Shown here: one piece after another, positions 46,525 to 57,607 of the stretch
Layout of the letters: each line of letters begins with the position of its first letter
Position numbering within the stretch: position 1 is the stretch's first letter
Notes under the pieces: model-generated
What the model saw: only the letters and a program-made list of their open reading frames with translations
What the model was told of the DNA's origin: nothing
Databases searched by the model: none
Translations under genes and position numbers: made by a program
Source of the DNA: Legionella fairfieldensis ATCC 49588
GTDB lineage: Bacteria > Pseudomonadota > Gammaproteobacteria > Legionellales > Legionellaceae
Length of the DNA: 64,000 nt
Direction: 5' to 3'
Assembly (NCBI RefSeq): GCF_000621525.1
Contig: NZ_JHYC01000009.1
Span: 1 to 64,000 of the forward strand

Positions 46525-47781
46525 TCAATCTAAAACAAAAGTTATTTTATCTAAATATCTTTTAATAGCCCCTTTATTTTCTGTAAGAACCTGCGTTGCT
46601 CTGTCAACAAGCGTTTGTTTTTCCGTTTCATTCTGAGATAAAGCGATAATTCGTTGCACTAAATGCTCGGCATTTTCTACCAATCCAATCGCTTGCGCTT
46701 CCTTAAGCTCCCGACAAATTGTTTTAAAATTATGAACATGAGGTCCGCTAAATACAGGCACCTTCATGGCAATAGGCTCCAGCACATTATGCCCGCCGAC
46801 AGGCACGAAACTGCCGCCGACAAATGCATAGTCACTGATTTGATAAAAACCGAGCAATTCCCCCAGTGAGTCTAATATAACCACGTCATTAGACTCATTT
46901 AAAGTATCAATCTGGCTCCGAAGGCCGGTGTTAAAACCTTGCTGCTTGCTTAATTGATAGACTTTTTGAAAACGCTCGGGATGACGGGGGGCTATTAACA
47001 AGATCACACCCGGCAAGCCTTGCTGTAGTTGCCTTAAACAAGATAAAACCTGCTGTTCCTCATCCTCATGAGTACTGGCAATCGTTACAATAGGACGATG
47101 CGCCCCCCAATAATTTTTCAACGTTAAGAAAAGCGCTTTCTCAATATTTTGAGTCTGTAAATCAAATTTCATATTACCTGGTACAGCTACTTTGGCAGCA
47201 TCAACACCCAAGCGCTTAAACCGCCTTGCATCATCGTCACTCTGAGCAAAAATATTGGTAAATTGATTCAATACCGATTTAAACAAAAAAGCCGCTTTTT
47301 TATAATTGCGGTACGAACGCTCCGATAAACGGGCGTTCACAAGAAATAGGGGCATGTTTGTTTTCGTTGCGTAATAAATCAGATTGGGCCATAATTCTGT
47401 CTCCACAATGAGACCCAAACGTGGTTTTACTTTGCTAAAAAAACGGCGCAATATGCAAGGTAAATCATAAGGAACATAGCGATGCATGACTCGACTGCCA
47501 AACCGGGTTTCTACCTGTTTTGATCCTGTAGGCGTCATTGTAGTTACTAAAATCTGTTTTTTCTCATCCAATAAAGCGTCAATCAAAGGAGTAACAGCAA
47601 TTACTTCTCCTAAAGAAACCGCGTGTATCCAGATATCCACCTGTTTTTCCGGCATTGCATCCAGCGAAAATCGTTCGGCAATTCGGTGACGATAAGCTGG
47701 CAAACGCCGCCCCTTCCACCAAAGCCGCACCAGCAAATAAGGAGTTAACAAATACATAAGAAGAGAATAAATTAGACGCAT
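46525..47781 (-). CDS. waaA: 3-deoxy-D-manno-octulosonic acid transferase
   Basis: WaaA (KdtA) adds Kdo to lipid A precursor at the inner membrane. The 418 residues have an N-terminal membrane anchor (MRLIYSLLMYLLTPYLLVRL), WWKGRRLPAYRHRIAERF, the conserved IHAVSLGE(V), and the C-terminal GT-B half with GHNVLEPIAMKVP. Length is normal. The next gene, djlA, is divergent. Confidence 0.94.
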   Translation of the reverse strand: MRLIYSLLMYLLTPYLLVRLWWKGRRLPAYRHRIAERFSLDAMPEKQVDIWIHAVSLGEVIAVTPLIDALLDEKKQILVTTMTPTGSKQVETRFGSRVMHRYVPYDLPCILRRFFSKVKPRLGLIVETELWPNLIYYATKTNMPLFLVNARLSERSYRNYKKAAFLFKSVLNQFTNIFAQSDDDARRFKRLGVDAAKVAVPGNMKFDLQTQNIEKALFLTLKNYWGAHRPIVTIASTHEDEEQQVLSCLRQLQQGLPGVILLIAPRHPERFQKVYQLSKQQGFNTGLRSQIDTLNESNDVVILDSLGELLGFYQISDYAFVGGSFVPVGGHNVLEPIAMKVPVFSGPHVHNFKTICRELKEAQAIGLVENAEHLVQRIIALSQNETEKQTLVDRATQVLTENKGAIKRYLDKITFVLD

Positions 47782-47873
47782 AAGACACAGCCATGATGCA
47801 AAACAAGGATTATATAACTCTTTTATAGAAACAGCATCTTTTGTTACATTTTACCTTTTTGATTCTTTGTATT

Positions 47874-47919
47874 GGACACAAAAAAATTCAAAAAGTACCC
47901 AGTTGCCAATGAAAGTCAG
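47874..47919. repeat. Dispersed repeat, copy 2 (partner at 11739-11780)
   Basis: The segment with GTACCCAGTTGCCAATGAAA matches the one at 11.7 kb and lies about 90 bp before the waaA start, so it may carry promoter or regulatory sequence or be a mobile remnant. Confidence 0.55.
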
Positions 47920-47967
47920 CAATTCCCATTAGCTTTTAGTTTTACTTGACTTTTAATGATGCCTACC

Positions 47968-48059
47968 TACCGTGGCTTGTCCGGTACCCAGAGATTGTGG
48001 CACCAAACCCGCCTCTTCATGCCGTGGACAAGCCATAGCACGTGGGGCTTTGCAAGTGT
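47968..48059 (+). repeat. Dispersed ~90-bp repeat, copy B
   Basis: It starts TACCGTGGCTTGTCCGGTAC, has CCAGAGATTGTGG in the middle, then GCCGTGGACAAGCC, and ends GTGGGGCTTTGCAAGTGT. Ends are partly complementary. Between waaA and djlA, in the divergent intergenic region. Confidence 0.8.
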
Positions 48060-48263
48060 CGGCATTCATAGGAATTTTTAATAATACATTGGATGCCAAC
48101 TCTCGTTGTCAATGCGTGTCAATGACTATTTTCTGACCCAAAACGGTGTATATCTTTCTTACTAAAATAAAGAATCAGTGTCGCCTCACTCATTTTAAAG
48201 CTAAAATTGTATTAATAATAAATTTTTCTGTAACCAATGAACTCAATCTGGAACTATTGAATA

Positions 48264-49148
48264 ATGAATTTTCGCCAATTCTTTACAACTAATCGCTGGT
48301 GGGGGAAACTACTGGGCGCTTTCTTTGGCTTTCTGATAGGAGGCGCTGCGGGGGCATTTTTTGGCATTCTCATCGGAAATTTTTTTGATCGTGGGTTGAT
48401 GAGCCATTTCAATCGCCCTTACTGGCATTATTACAATGAAAAACGTAAGGTAGTGCGAAAAGTATTTTTTGAAGCCACCTTTTCAGTAATGGGACACATA
48501 GCTAAAGCAGATGGCCGTATTTCCGAGCAAGAAATTCATATAGCCAAAATGCTCATGGAGGAAATGCGTTTAAATCAGGAAGAAAAAAAGCTGGCACAAC
48601 ATTTTTTTAATAAAGGGAAAGATCCTTCTTTTAATCTCGTAGGTATTTTGACTGCCTTGCAAAACGTGTGTCAAAGTAATCCTGAATTATTAAAATCATT
48701 CATCGATATTCAATATCGTGCCGTGCAAACCGATGCCTTGTCGGAGCGTAAGATTCAAGCACTGGATAGAGTACTGCTCCAAATGGGATTCGCCCCTCTT
48801 CGCCAGCAGGATCGTTTTTATGAAGATTTTGGCTATACTAACTCCCATTATTCATCGTCTCAATCGTCTTCTCATCAATCTGACAATCAACACTCTTATT
48901 CTTATAATCGCAGCCATCAAACGAGTTATCAAAATTCAACGCTCGCGCAGGCTTACGCTATTTTGGAATTAAATCAAAACGCCAGCAAACAAGAGGTTAA
49001 ACGGGCTTACAGACGGTTAATAAGCCGAAATCATCCCGATAAATTAATAGCCCAGGGTCTACCCGATGAACAAATTAAAAGAGCTAATGATAAAACTCAA
49101 AAAATTACTAAAGCTTACGAGCAGATTTGTGCGAGTAAGGGTTGGTAA
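48264..49148 (+). CDS. djlA: DjlA, membrane-anchored J-domain co-chaperone
   Basis: The 294-residue protein has an N-terminal Gly-rich membrane segment (LLGAFFGFLIGGAAGAFFG), a TerB-like domain (about 65-180, with ADGRISEQEI), a Ser/His/Gln-rich linker, and a C-terminal J domain (AYAILELNQNASKQEVKRAY with the HPD in RNHPDKL). DjlA stimulates DnaK and, in Legionella, is needed for growth in host cells. It is divergent from waaA. Confidence 0.93.
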   Translation: MNFRQFFTTNRWWGKLLGAFFGFLIGGAAGAFFGILIGNFFDRGLMSHFNRPYWHYYNEKRKVVRKVFFEATFSVMGHIAKADGRISEQEIHIAKMLMEEMRLNQEEKKLAQHFFNKGKDPSFNLVGILTALQNVCQSNPELLKSFIDIQYRAVQTDALSERKIQALDRVLLQMGFAPLRQQDRFYEDFGYTNSHYSSSQSSSHQSDNQHSYSYNRSHQTSYQNSTLAQAYAILELNQNASKQEVKRAYRRLISRNHPDKLIAQGLPDEQIKRANDKTQKITKAYEQICASKGW

Positions 49149-49326
49149 AGGTTTTGAAATTGCAAATCAATCTGCTTCCCCTTGATACATTCAGCAGCTA
49201 ATTAGGCAAAGAGTATGTCAGGCATGATTAAAGCCAGATTTTTTCAGGTAACAGGAAGTCAGCATCGAATGTCTTATTAAAGATCCCTATGGATACCGAC
49301 TCCTTTAATTGCCTGGTTTTTACTTA

Positions 49327-49419
49327 ACACTTGTAAAAAAGCCACGTACCGTGGCTTTTCCACGGCAGGTAAAGGCTGGTTTCGTGCCACAATCTCTGGA
49401 TACCGGACGAGCCGCGGTG
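49327..49419 (-). repeat. Dispersed ~90-bp repeat, copy C
   Basis: The reverse complement reads CACCGCGGCTCGTCCGGTAT, then CCAGAGATTGTGGCACGAAA, and ends near GTGGCTTTTTTACAAGTGT, matching copies A and B in order. It lies between djlA and plaA, where no gene is present in about 400 bp. Confidence 0.78.
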
Positions 49420-49551
49420 CGTAGGCGTTGTGATCTTATAAGCCTTCTATTCGATTCGTTTACCCTGCTGAATCAATAAAAAAATTGATCACATTAAATT
49501 TTATAATTATACTTTCTACATTTTTTACCCAACTAATCAATAAGGTTGTCG

Positions 49552-50472
49552 ATGAAAACCCTGTTTACTGCATTTTTTTTGTTTTTTTCAAGTCTTGTCC
49601 TGGCAGTACCTTTAAATAATATTGTTGTTTTTGGCGATAGCTTGTCTGACAACGGCAATCTTTATGAATATATGGGGGGTAAATTACCGCAGTCTCCCCC
49701 CTATTATAAAGGCCGATTTAGCAATGGTCCTGTTTGGGTTGAGCTTTTAGCAGCCTCTTATTTTCCTGAAAATGCTGAAGCACATGTTTTTGATTACGCT
49801 TTTGGTGGTGCCAGCGTATCTCAAGAAAAAGAGGAGATGTTGTTTACTCTGGATCGTGAGCTTGATATTTATTTAAACTCTCATCAGGGTAAAGCAGATA
49901 AAAATAGCCTTTTTGTGGTTTGGATTGGATCCAATAATTACTTAGGCATGCCTGAAGAACCTGAAAATATACTGAAAGAAGTGAACACAGGCATCAAGCA
50001 GAGTTTGCAGCGTTTGGTCGATGCTGGCGCGAAACATATTCTGGTAATGGGTGTTCCTGACCTGGGTCGTACTCCCATGGCAGCCGATTTTAATATTCAG
50101 GATACGCTCTCTTTTCTAAGCTCACGGCATAATGAACTTCTGTTGCAGGCAATGGATGAGTTACAGCAAGCCAACACTGACGTACAATGGATTTATTTTG
50201 ACGTAAGCGGCAAATTTAATGAATTAATGAACCATCCTGAAAGTTTTGGGCTTAATAACATTACAGGTACCTGTTACGATGCAGGACTTAAGCAGCCTAC
50301 TAAAAAAGCTGCGATATATATTGCGTCCAGTATTAAAAAGCGATCCAAAAATGATAGTTGCGATGGGTATGTGTTTTTTGATCCTGTTCATCCCACCGCA
50401 CCCGTACATAGAATAATTGCAGATCAAGCTCGGGTGCTTTTGGAAAAGGCAGGTGTTGAGTTAGTAGCGTAA
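49552..50472 (+). CDS. plaA: GDSL lysophospholipase A (PlaA type)
   Basis: The 306-residue SGNH hydrolase has a signal peptide (MKTLFTAFFLFFSSLVLA) and block I FGDSLSDNGN with the catalytic Ser. GGAS follows, then IGSNNY, and block V DPVHPTAPVH with the Asp/His. This matches PlaA of Legionella, a lysophospholipase secreted by the type II system. The start at 49552 gives a proper signal peptide after AAGG; the TTG six bases before is not needed. The final residues are not truncated. Confidence 0.88.
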   Translation: MKTLFTAFFLFFSSLVLAVPLNNIVVFGDSLSDNGNLYEYMGGKLPQSPPYYKGRFSNGPVWVELLAASYFPENAEAHVFDYAFGGASVSQEKEEMLFTLDRELDIYLNSHQGKADKNSLFVVWIGSNNYLGMPEEPENILKEVNTGIKQSLQRLVDAGAKHILVMGVPDLGRTPMAADFNIQDTLSFLSSRHNELLLQAMDELQQANTDVQWIYFDVSGKFNELMNHPESFGLNNITGTCYDAGLKQPTKKAAIYIASSIKKRSKNDSCDGYVFFDPVHPTAPVHRIIADQARVLLEKAGVELVA

Positions 50473-50478
50473 GAGCGC

Positions 50479-50506
50479 TTCATCATCCCTATTCAAAGAT
50501 GATGAA
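50479..50506 (+). terminator. Terminator-like hairpin after plaA
   Basis: TTCATCATC pairs with GATGATGAA across a 10-base loop, 7 bases after the plaA stop, followed by AGTTCTTTCT. Confidence 0.5.
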
Positions 50507-50622
50507 AGTTCTTTCTCATGTTAATTACTTTGTGTCAATGGCTATTTTTGTTCCGGCACAACGTTAATTAAGGCAGGGATCTTGCTTGGTTAATTCTATT
50601 TTAATAGAGATACCCAGGCAAG

Positions 50623-51402
50623 ATGCAGCTACTTTTAGCGATTATCTTATTTTTTCTATCAAATATAGCCAGTTCAGCTACTTTGGATATCGAAGTTGAC
50701 GGCAAAAAAATCAACTTGCCTTATTGGTCACCTCAAGGCCACCACGATTATGGCAGTGTTTTAATGATTAGTGGTTCACCTAAGGACGGAAGCACACTCC
50801 TTATGACTCTGGCCAATCAACTTGCAAAATTGGGATGGTCAGTTGTTCTGCTAAATGGTACTCAGCAAGCTGGTAAAAATTTATGGGTAGAACAATTACC
50901 GGGTATTTTATCCGCCTTACGGCAAAAGAATAATGGAAAAAAAAATAGCAAACGTATCATTCTCCTGCATTACGGAGAACAACTCCAATCTTTGTTAGCT
51001 TATTTTACCCAGCATCCATCTCGTGAATTATGTGGTTTAATTTTTCTTTCAGCGTTCACACAGCCTGAGATAAAAGATTCAACCAATTCGTTACCCAAAT
51101 TACCTTTTCCCATCTTTGATATTACAGCACAATTTGACTATGAATCCGTGCTTGCTCAAAGCACAAATCGTTCTGAGAGTAATCCCAATAAAAAATATCG
51201 GCAACTCAATTTACCTTGCGCTACTCATGATTATACTTACTCACAAAATCTATTATTACATTATATGCATGGTTGGATGAAAAAGTTGCCAATTAGCTCC
51301 CGTGAGAAACCATCAGCAACTCCTGATAAATCTGCTGTTTTACTCAATCAGCAATCTGTTGATCGTGATCAACAACCCAATGTAGCTCCTTTGTCGCATT
51401 AA
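50623..51402 (+). CDS. Secreted DUF3530-like (alpha/beta-hydrolase-type) protein
   Basis: The 259-residue protein has a signal peptide (MQLLLAIILFFLSNIASSA). A core like the DUF3530 family follows, with parts such as DYGSVLMISGSP, LANQLAKLGWSVVLLNGT and IILLHYGEQLQSLLAYF, reminiscent of an alpha/beta hydrolase but without a clear GxSxG. A polar Ser/Pro/Gln tail ends the protein. Function is not known. It is about 150 bp after plaA on the same strand. Confidence 0.65.
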   Translation: MQLLLAIILFFLSNIASSATLDIEVDGKKINLPYWSPQGHHDYGSVLMISGSPKDGSTLLMTLANQLAKLGWSVVLLNGTQQAGKNLWVEQLPGILSALRQKNNGKKNSKRIILLHYGEQLQSLLAYFTQHPSRELCGLIFLSAFTQPEIKDSTNSLPKLPFPIFDITAQFDYESVLAQSTNRSESNPNKKYRQLNLPCATHDYTYSQNLLLHYMHGWMKKLPISSREKPSATPDKSAVLLNQQSVDRDQQPNVAPLSH

Positions 51403-51647
51403 GAAGTTCACAGTAAAAGCAATGCAAATCAGGACATACCCTCAATCTGTTTTGCATAACAATTGTGATAATCAGGATGAATGAGGAGAACATCACCTGT
51501 GGAAGCTGACTAAAAAACGAAGGAAATCAGTAAAGCAACAGAAACACATGTTTTAAAACAATCAGGAATCCATAACATTTTTCACCACTTTAGCCTAAGC
51601 AGTAAACGCTATCAATTCCTGATAAGAAACGAAATCTATAACCCGAG

Positions 51648-53330
51648 TCAGGAAGCCTGTCCTAGTGAAGTCAATTTTAATTGTCTGCCACAAACCCATG
51701 CCTTGTTTAAATCCTGAAAAACCTCTTTTGAGATCCCTTTAGGCAAACAAACCGTTGAATGATCATCATGAATTTTCAGACGTGTAATAAAACGGCTTTG
51801 TAAACCCGCTTCATTGGCGATTGCACCAACGATATTACCCGGTTTTACCCCATGCACTCGTCCTACATCAATGCGGAATAATTCCTGAGGATGATCGTTA
51901 CGAAACTGCTTTCTGTCCGTTTTAGATCGTTCACCGCGTCCAAAACCTGACTTAAACTCACCTCGTTCTCTGGTGCCTCGTCCTTCTTTAGCCGGTCGGG
52001 CAGATTTCGGTACCGGTAATTCCCGCTGCCAGGGTTTATCCTGATTGAGTAATAAAGCAAGAGCTGCTGCAACATCAACAGCTGAAACAGACTGATTTTC
52101 CTTGAGAAATTCTTCAATAATCCGTTGATAAGCAGGGAGATGCTCATGCTGCAACCGCACACTAATATTAGTCATGAAACGTTGCTGCCTTGCTTGCTGA
52201 ATCATGAAGTCATTAGGCACGACTATTTTTTCAATACGCTGACGAGTGTGGCGTTCAATAACATTTAAAATACGAGATTCTTTAGGGGTTACAAATAATA
52301 CAGTCACCCCGCTACGCCCCGCACGTCCGGTACGACCGATACGATGCACATAGGTTTCACAATCATGAGGTACGTCATAATTAATTACATGAGTAACGCG
52401 TTCAACATCCAAACCCCGTGCTGCAACATCTGTAGCGACCAGAATATCAATAGCGCCTTGTCTGAACTGAGCGATAATACGCTCGCGCAAAGCCTGAGTA
52501 ATGTCACCGTGAATCGCCATCGCCCGATAACCCTGTTGCTGCAATAATTCAGCCACCTCTTCCGTGCTATTTTTAGTACGTACAAAAACCATCACCCCCT
52601 GGTAGTCTTCGACCGCCAGTATTCTTAACAATGCATCAGCTTTTTGTGCATTTGAGGCAAAGAGAAAACGTTGTTCGATACTTTTCACTGTAGCGGTTTC
52701 CGCTCTGATTTCTACTGAAACCGGATCGTTCAAATAATTATTGGCAATTTGACGAATGCGATGTGGCATTGTTGCAGAAAACAAAGCCATTTGCTTTGCA
52801 GCAGGTAATTTGGCAAGAATTGTTTCCACATCTTCAATAAAGCCCATACGCAACATTTCGTCTGCTTCATCAAGAACAAACGTGGTTAACTGATTCAATT
52901 GTAAAGTCCCGCGATCAATATGATCCAGGATGCGTCCAGGTGTTCCCACTACAATTTGAGCGCCCTCACGGAGCTGCTTTAATTGACGGCCATAGTCCTG
53001 ACCTCCGCAAAGTACGGAAACAGTAATACGCTGATGAGCGCTTAAAGCCGTAAATTGTTCAGCAACCTGAATAGCCAACTCACGTGTAGGAGCTAAAATC
53101 AACGCTTGTGTTGCTGAAGATTTTGATAATCGCTGAAGGATAGGCAGAGCAAAAGCCGCGGTCTTACCGGTTCCTGTCTGCGCCTGTGCAATTAGATCAC
53201 GCCCTTGTAATAATAAGGGAATAGTCTGTGCCTGAATAGGGGATGGGTTTTTAAACTTCATATCCTCAAGTGCTTTGAGTAAAGCATCCGATAAATTGAG
53301 GGTTGCGAAGCTTGCTAATTCTTGTGTCAT
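51648..53330 (-). CDS. deaD: ATP-dependent RNA helicase DeaD (CsdA)
   Basis: The 560-residue DEAD-box protein has the Q motif (NPSPIQAQTIP), Walker A AQTGTGKTAA, DEAD in VLDEADEML, SAT, and HRIGRTGRAGRSG. The C-terminus has an Arg/Gly-rich stretch (about 440-480) and a DbpA-type RNA-binding domain (ELFRIDVGRVHGVKPGNIVG). DeaD unwinds RNA in ribosome assembly and mRNA decay, notably in the cold. The start at 53330 (MTQELASF) has GGA 7 bases upstream. Confidence 0.93.
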   Translation of the reverse strand: MTQELASFATLNLSDALLKALEDMKFKNPSPIQAQTIPLLLQGRDLIAQAQTGTGKTAAFALPILQRLSKSSATQALILAPTRELAIQVAEQFTALSAHQRITVSVLCGGQDYGRQLKQLREGAQIVVGTPGRILDHIDRGTLQLNQLTTFVLDEADEMLRMGFIEDVETILAKLPAAKQMALFSATMPHRIRQIANNYLNDPVSVEIRAETATVKSIEQRFLFASNAQKADALLRILAVEDYQGVMVFVRTKNSTEEVAELLQQQGYRAMAIHGDITQALRERIIAQFRQGAIDILVATDVAARGLDVERVTHVINYDVPHDCETYVHRIGRTGRAGRSGVTVLFVTPKESRILNVIERHTRQRIEKIVVPNDFMIQQARQQRFMTNISVRLQHEHLPAYQRIIEEFLKENQSVSAVDVAAALALLLNQDKPWQRELPVPKSARPAKEGRGTRERGEFKSGFGRGERSKTDRKQFRNDHPQELFRIDVGRVHGVKPGNIVGAIANEAGLQSRFITRLKIHDDHSTVCLPKGISKEVFQDLNKAWVCGRQLKLTSLGQAS

Positions 53331-53741
53331 AAAAAGTCCAATCAATAAAAATGTAATCCGAAAAAGTCTAACTAATATAAAAAATGCTCATTATAATAGC
53401 AAAATAAACAGGATTATGCACTAAATTTATTGTTTAAATCGTGTTTTTGCTACAAAATAGTTTGTAAGCGTCCACAGAGATATACAATTTCCTGTTATAG
53501 ATTTGTTATATGAATTGTCTGTCCCGTGCGGGCGGGAACCATCTAAAAAGCAAGCATTGTGCTAATTTTGTGAATAGATCAACGATGTCTCAGCCTACGT
53601 TATCACTTCGCTTGAGGGAAGATCCCCGCCTTTCGCGGGGAGGATATCACTAAAAATCACTGAACAAGCAGATTTACACTCAACTTGCGAATAATTCATT
53701 AAAATCACACATATTGATTTATTTTAGCATAAAATTAGAGT
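53331..53741. other. Repeat-bearing gap between deaD and fadH
   Basis: No gene is seen. It carries the deaD promoter, a segment at about 53512-53580 that resembles 45655-45720, and a strong hairpin CCCCGC/GCGGGG at 53624-53640. Confidence 0.5.
53512..53640. repeat. Dispersed repeat with GC-rich hairpins
   Basis: GTCCCGTGCGGGCGGGAA followed by a CATC... GCTAATTTTGTGAATAG stretch matches 45662-45720 (TCCCGCGCAGGCGGGAA ... CTAATTTGTAGATAG). A CCCCGC-CTTTC-GCGGGG hairpin ends it. Confidence 0.55.
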
Positions 53742-55772
<2,031 letters not shown>

Positions 55773-55878
55773 TCACAAGCAGAGCAAAAGTTAAGTATAG
55801 AACTTTTAACATAAAAAATCCTCTCTCAAATATCCTCAAAGGAAATCATCCTGTGCTGTAATATGCCTTGTCGAAACC

Positions 55879-55926
55879 TTTTTGCCAGACAAAAAATAGC
55901 TATTGAATTTTTTGTCCGGCAAAAAA
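55879..55926. terminator. Strong bidirectional terminator
   Basis: An 18-bp stem, TTTTTGCCAGACAAAAAA against TTTTTTGTCCGGCAAAAA with one mismatch, has T-runs on both strands. It lies just after the ahpD stop (minus strand), so it ends ahpC-ahpD and insulates fadH. Confidence 0.8.
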
Positions 55927-55946
55927 TCAAAATACTCCATTAGCAG

Positions 55947-56462
55947 TTAATTTAATCTACTGCTAATATGTACCGCATGAATAACCGCACTAATACGACC
56001 TATTCGAGCTAAAGATTGTGCAGTAAAACCATGCTCCTGCAATTGACGGGTATGGGCACTAATACAGGCACCACAACCATTCAAAATAGATACTGCCAGA
56101 GATAACACTTCAAAAGTTACCTGATCCACACCGGAATTCATCATGCCCTGCATACGAAGTCCTGCAGGTATCTGGCTTAACTCCGGCTGTTCAGAAAGAT
56201 GGACAAAACGATAATAAATATTCGTCATGGCCATAAGACTGGCAGCCAATCGGGCAGCTTCATTAAGAGGCTCATCAGAATCAAGTGCACGTAAATTAGT
56301 TGCCAACTGATTGTTGCCCAGATGATAAGCTACAGCTAATGCCGCACCCACAACCTGTTGTTCCGTTAAACCATCGGTTTGTCCCAAATCAAGCACTTTC
56401 GTTACATTTAAGCGGGCATCTTTGGCAAAAGCAGGCAATTGTTGTTTAATCGTGTCTAACAT
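55947..56462 (-). CDS. ahpD: Alkyl hydroperoxidase AhpD
   Basis: The 171-residue all-helical protein has the CxxC redox pair in NGCGACISAHTRQL with the nearby His. AhpD reduces the partner peroxiredoxin AhpC. It lies 54 bp after ahpC on the same strand and ends at a strong terminator, so the two form an operon, as with the ahpC2-ahpD pair of L. pneumophila. Confidence 0.92.
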   Translation of the reverse strand: MLDTIKQQLPAFAKDARLNVTKVLDLGQTDGLTEQQVVGAALAVAYHLGNNQLATNLRALDSDEPLNEAARLAASLMAMTNIYYRFVHLSEQPELSQIPAGLRMQGMMNSGVDQVTFEVLSLAVSILNGCGACISAHTRQLQEHGFTAQSLARIGRISAVIHAVHISSRLN

Positions 56463-56516
56463 GAGTTTTTCTCCCTTCTAATTTTATAGTCAAGCCCTTC
56501 ATCTACATTGATTTTT

Positions 56517-57059
56517 CTATTGGTTTATATGAATAGTTTCTTCCCCTTTCCTCCAATTACAAGGACAAAGCTCATCGGTTTGCAGGGCATCCAGAACACG
56601 AAGAACTTCCTGGGGATTACGTCCTACGTTTAAATCAGTCACCATGACAAAACGAATAATACCTTGGGGATCGACAATAAAAGTGGCTCGTTGGGCAACA
56701 CCCTCTTTTTCATCCAGAATGCCCAATGACTGGCTTAGCTCACGTTTGATGTCAGCAAGCATGGGAAAAGGCAAGTCATGCAAATCAGGATGTTGGCTAC
56801 GCCAGGCAAGATGTACAAATTCACTATCAATACTCACTCCCAGGACTTGCGCATCACGCTCGTTAAATTCACCATTAAGTTTACCAAACTCGGCAATTTC
56901 AGTAGGACAGACGAAAGTGAAATCTTTAGGCCAGAAAAATACAACTAACCATTTGTCTTGATACGTCTCATTAGAAATGGTTTTAAAAGCATTCTGCACA
57001 TCATTATTGATGGTAGCCTTTAGATGAAATGCAGGAAACTGTTGACCAATAGTAATCAT
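56517..57059 (-). CDS. ahpC: Alkyl hydroperoxide reductase peroxiredoxin AhpC
   Basis: The 180-residue 2-Cys peroxiredoxin has the peroxidatic Cys in FTFVCPTEIAEF and the resolving Cys near the C-terminus (ELCPCNW). It detoxifies peroxides using AhpD. The start at 57059 (MITIGQQF) follows GAGGAG; the longer frame from 57110 is not supported. A perfect inverted repeat lies about 94 bp upstream. Confidence 0.92.
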   Translation of the reverse strand: MITIGQQFPAFHLKATINNDVQNAFKTISNETYQDKWLVVFFWPKDFTFVCPTEIAEFGKLNGEFNERDAQVLGVSIDSEFVHLAWRSQHPDLHDLPFPMLADIKRELSQSLGILDEKEGVAQRATFIVDPQGIIRFVMVTDLNVGRNPQEVLRVLDALQTDELCPCNWRKGEETIHINQ

Positions 57060-57429
57060 TTTTTTCTCCTCAAAAAGTGAATCAGTACTTACACTGTTAA
57101 CTTTAAGCAAGAGAAATTAATTAGTAAAATTGAATATTTTTATTAAATCAATTACTATTAACTATTAATAGTACTGAGACTAACCAAACCTTTGCGCTAA
57201 TTTAGAACCAGTTAGTCCTTATTTTGTCTCTAGCACTCTTCATTTTTTTTAAGAAAATTTTCAATGGATGACATCATTTATTCCCATTAAGTTAAATGAA
57301 CGATAATTATACATTAAATATTGGATTATTTGTTAGTCAATTTGTTTATTATTTTGTGCCAGACAAATAGATCATCTGAACGTTATTACAAGCGGCAATT
57401 TAAATGCTCTCAGGACAATCACCTGTTAA
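57060..57429. other. Gap upstream of ahpC
   Basis: AT-rich region with the ahpC promoter. The palindrome at 57153-57173 is the only clear structure. No gene is seen. Confidence 0.45.
57153..57173. promoter_or_regulatory. Perfect 9-bp inverted repeat upstream of ahpC
   Basis: TACTATTAA and its exact complement TTAATAGTA are separated by CTA. The site lies 94 bp before the ahpC start, where a peroxide- or iron-responsive regulator could bind. It is not a textbook OxyR or Fur site, so the binder is unknown. Confidence 0.4.
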
Positions 57430-57438
57430 TTGTAGCAA

Positions 57439-57606
57439 GTGGAAACTTTCGAATCATTCAAATTGGTTGATTTTAAATTAATACGCTGTTTTAATAATCA
57501 TCCCATTATTTTACAGGAATCTGATGTGTCTAAAGAAGAAATGATCTGCCGTTTGGTCCAACAGCTCATGAAAAATCCAGCAGGGCAAAAGGCTTGCTGC
57601 GGTTAA
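57439..57606 (+). CDS. Small Cys-tailed protein (55 residues)
   Basis: A frame from the GTG at 57439 (or a TTG at 57430) encodes 55 residues and ends 1 bp before the ATG of the next gene. The product is VETFESFKLVDFKL... then a helix-like DVSKEEMICRLVQQLMKNPA and a tail GQKACCG with vicinal cysteines. The composition is protein-like and the spacing suggests coupling with the DUF1399-like gene. No clear ribosome site is seen. No family recognised; the CC tail hints at redox or metal binding. Confidence 0.45.
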   Translation: METFESFKLVDFKLIRCFNNHPIILQESDVSKEEMICRLVQQLMKNPAGQKACCG

Positions 57607-57607
57607 A

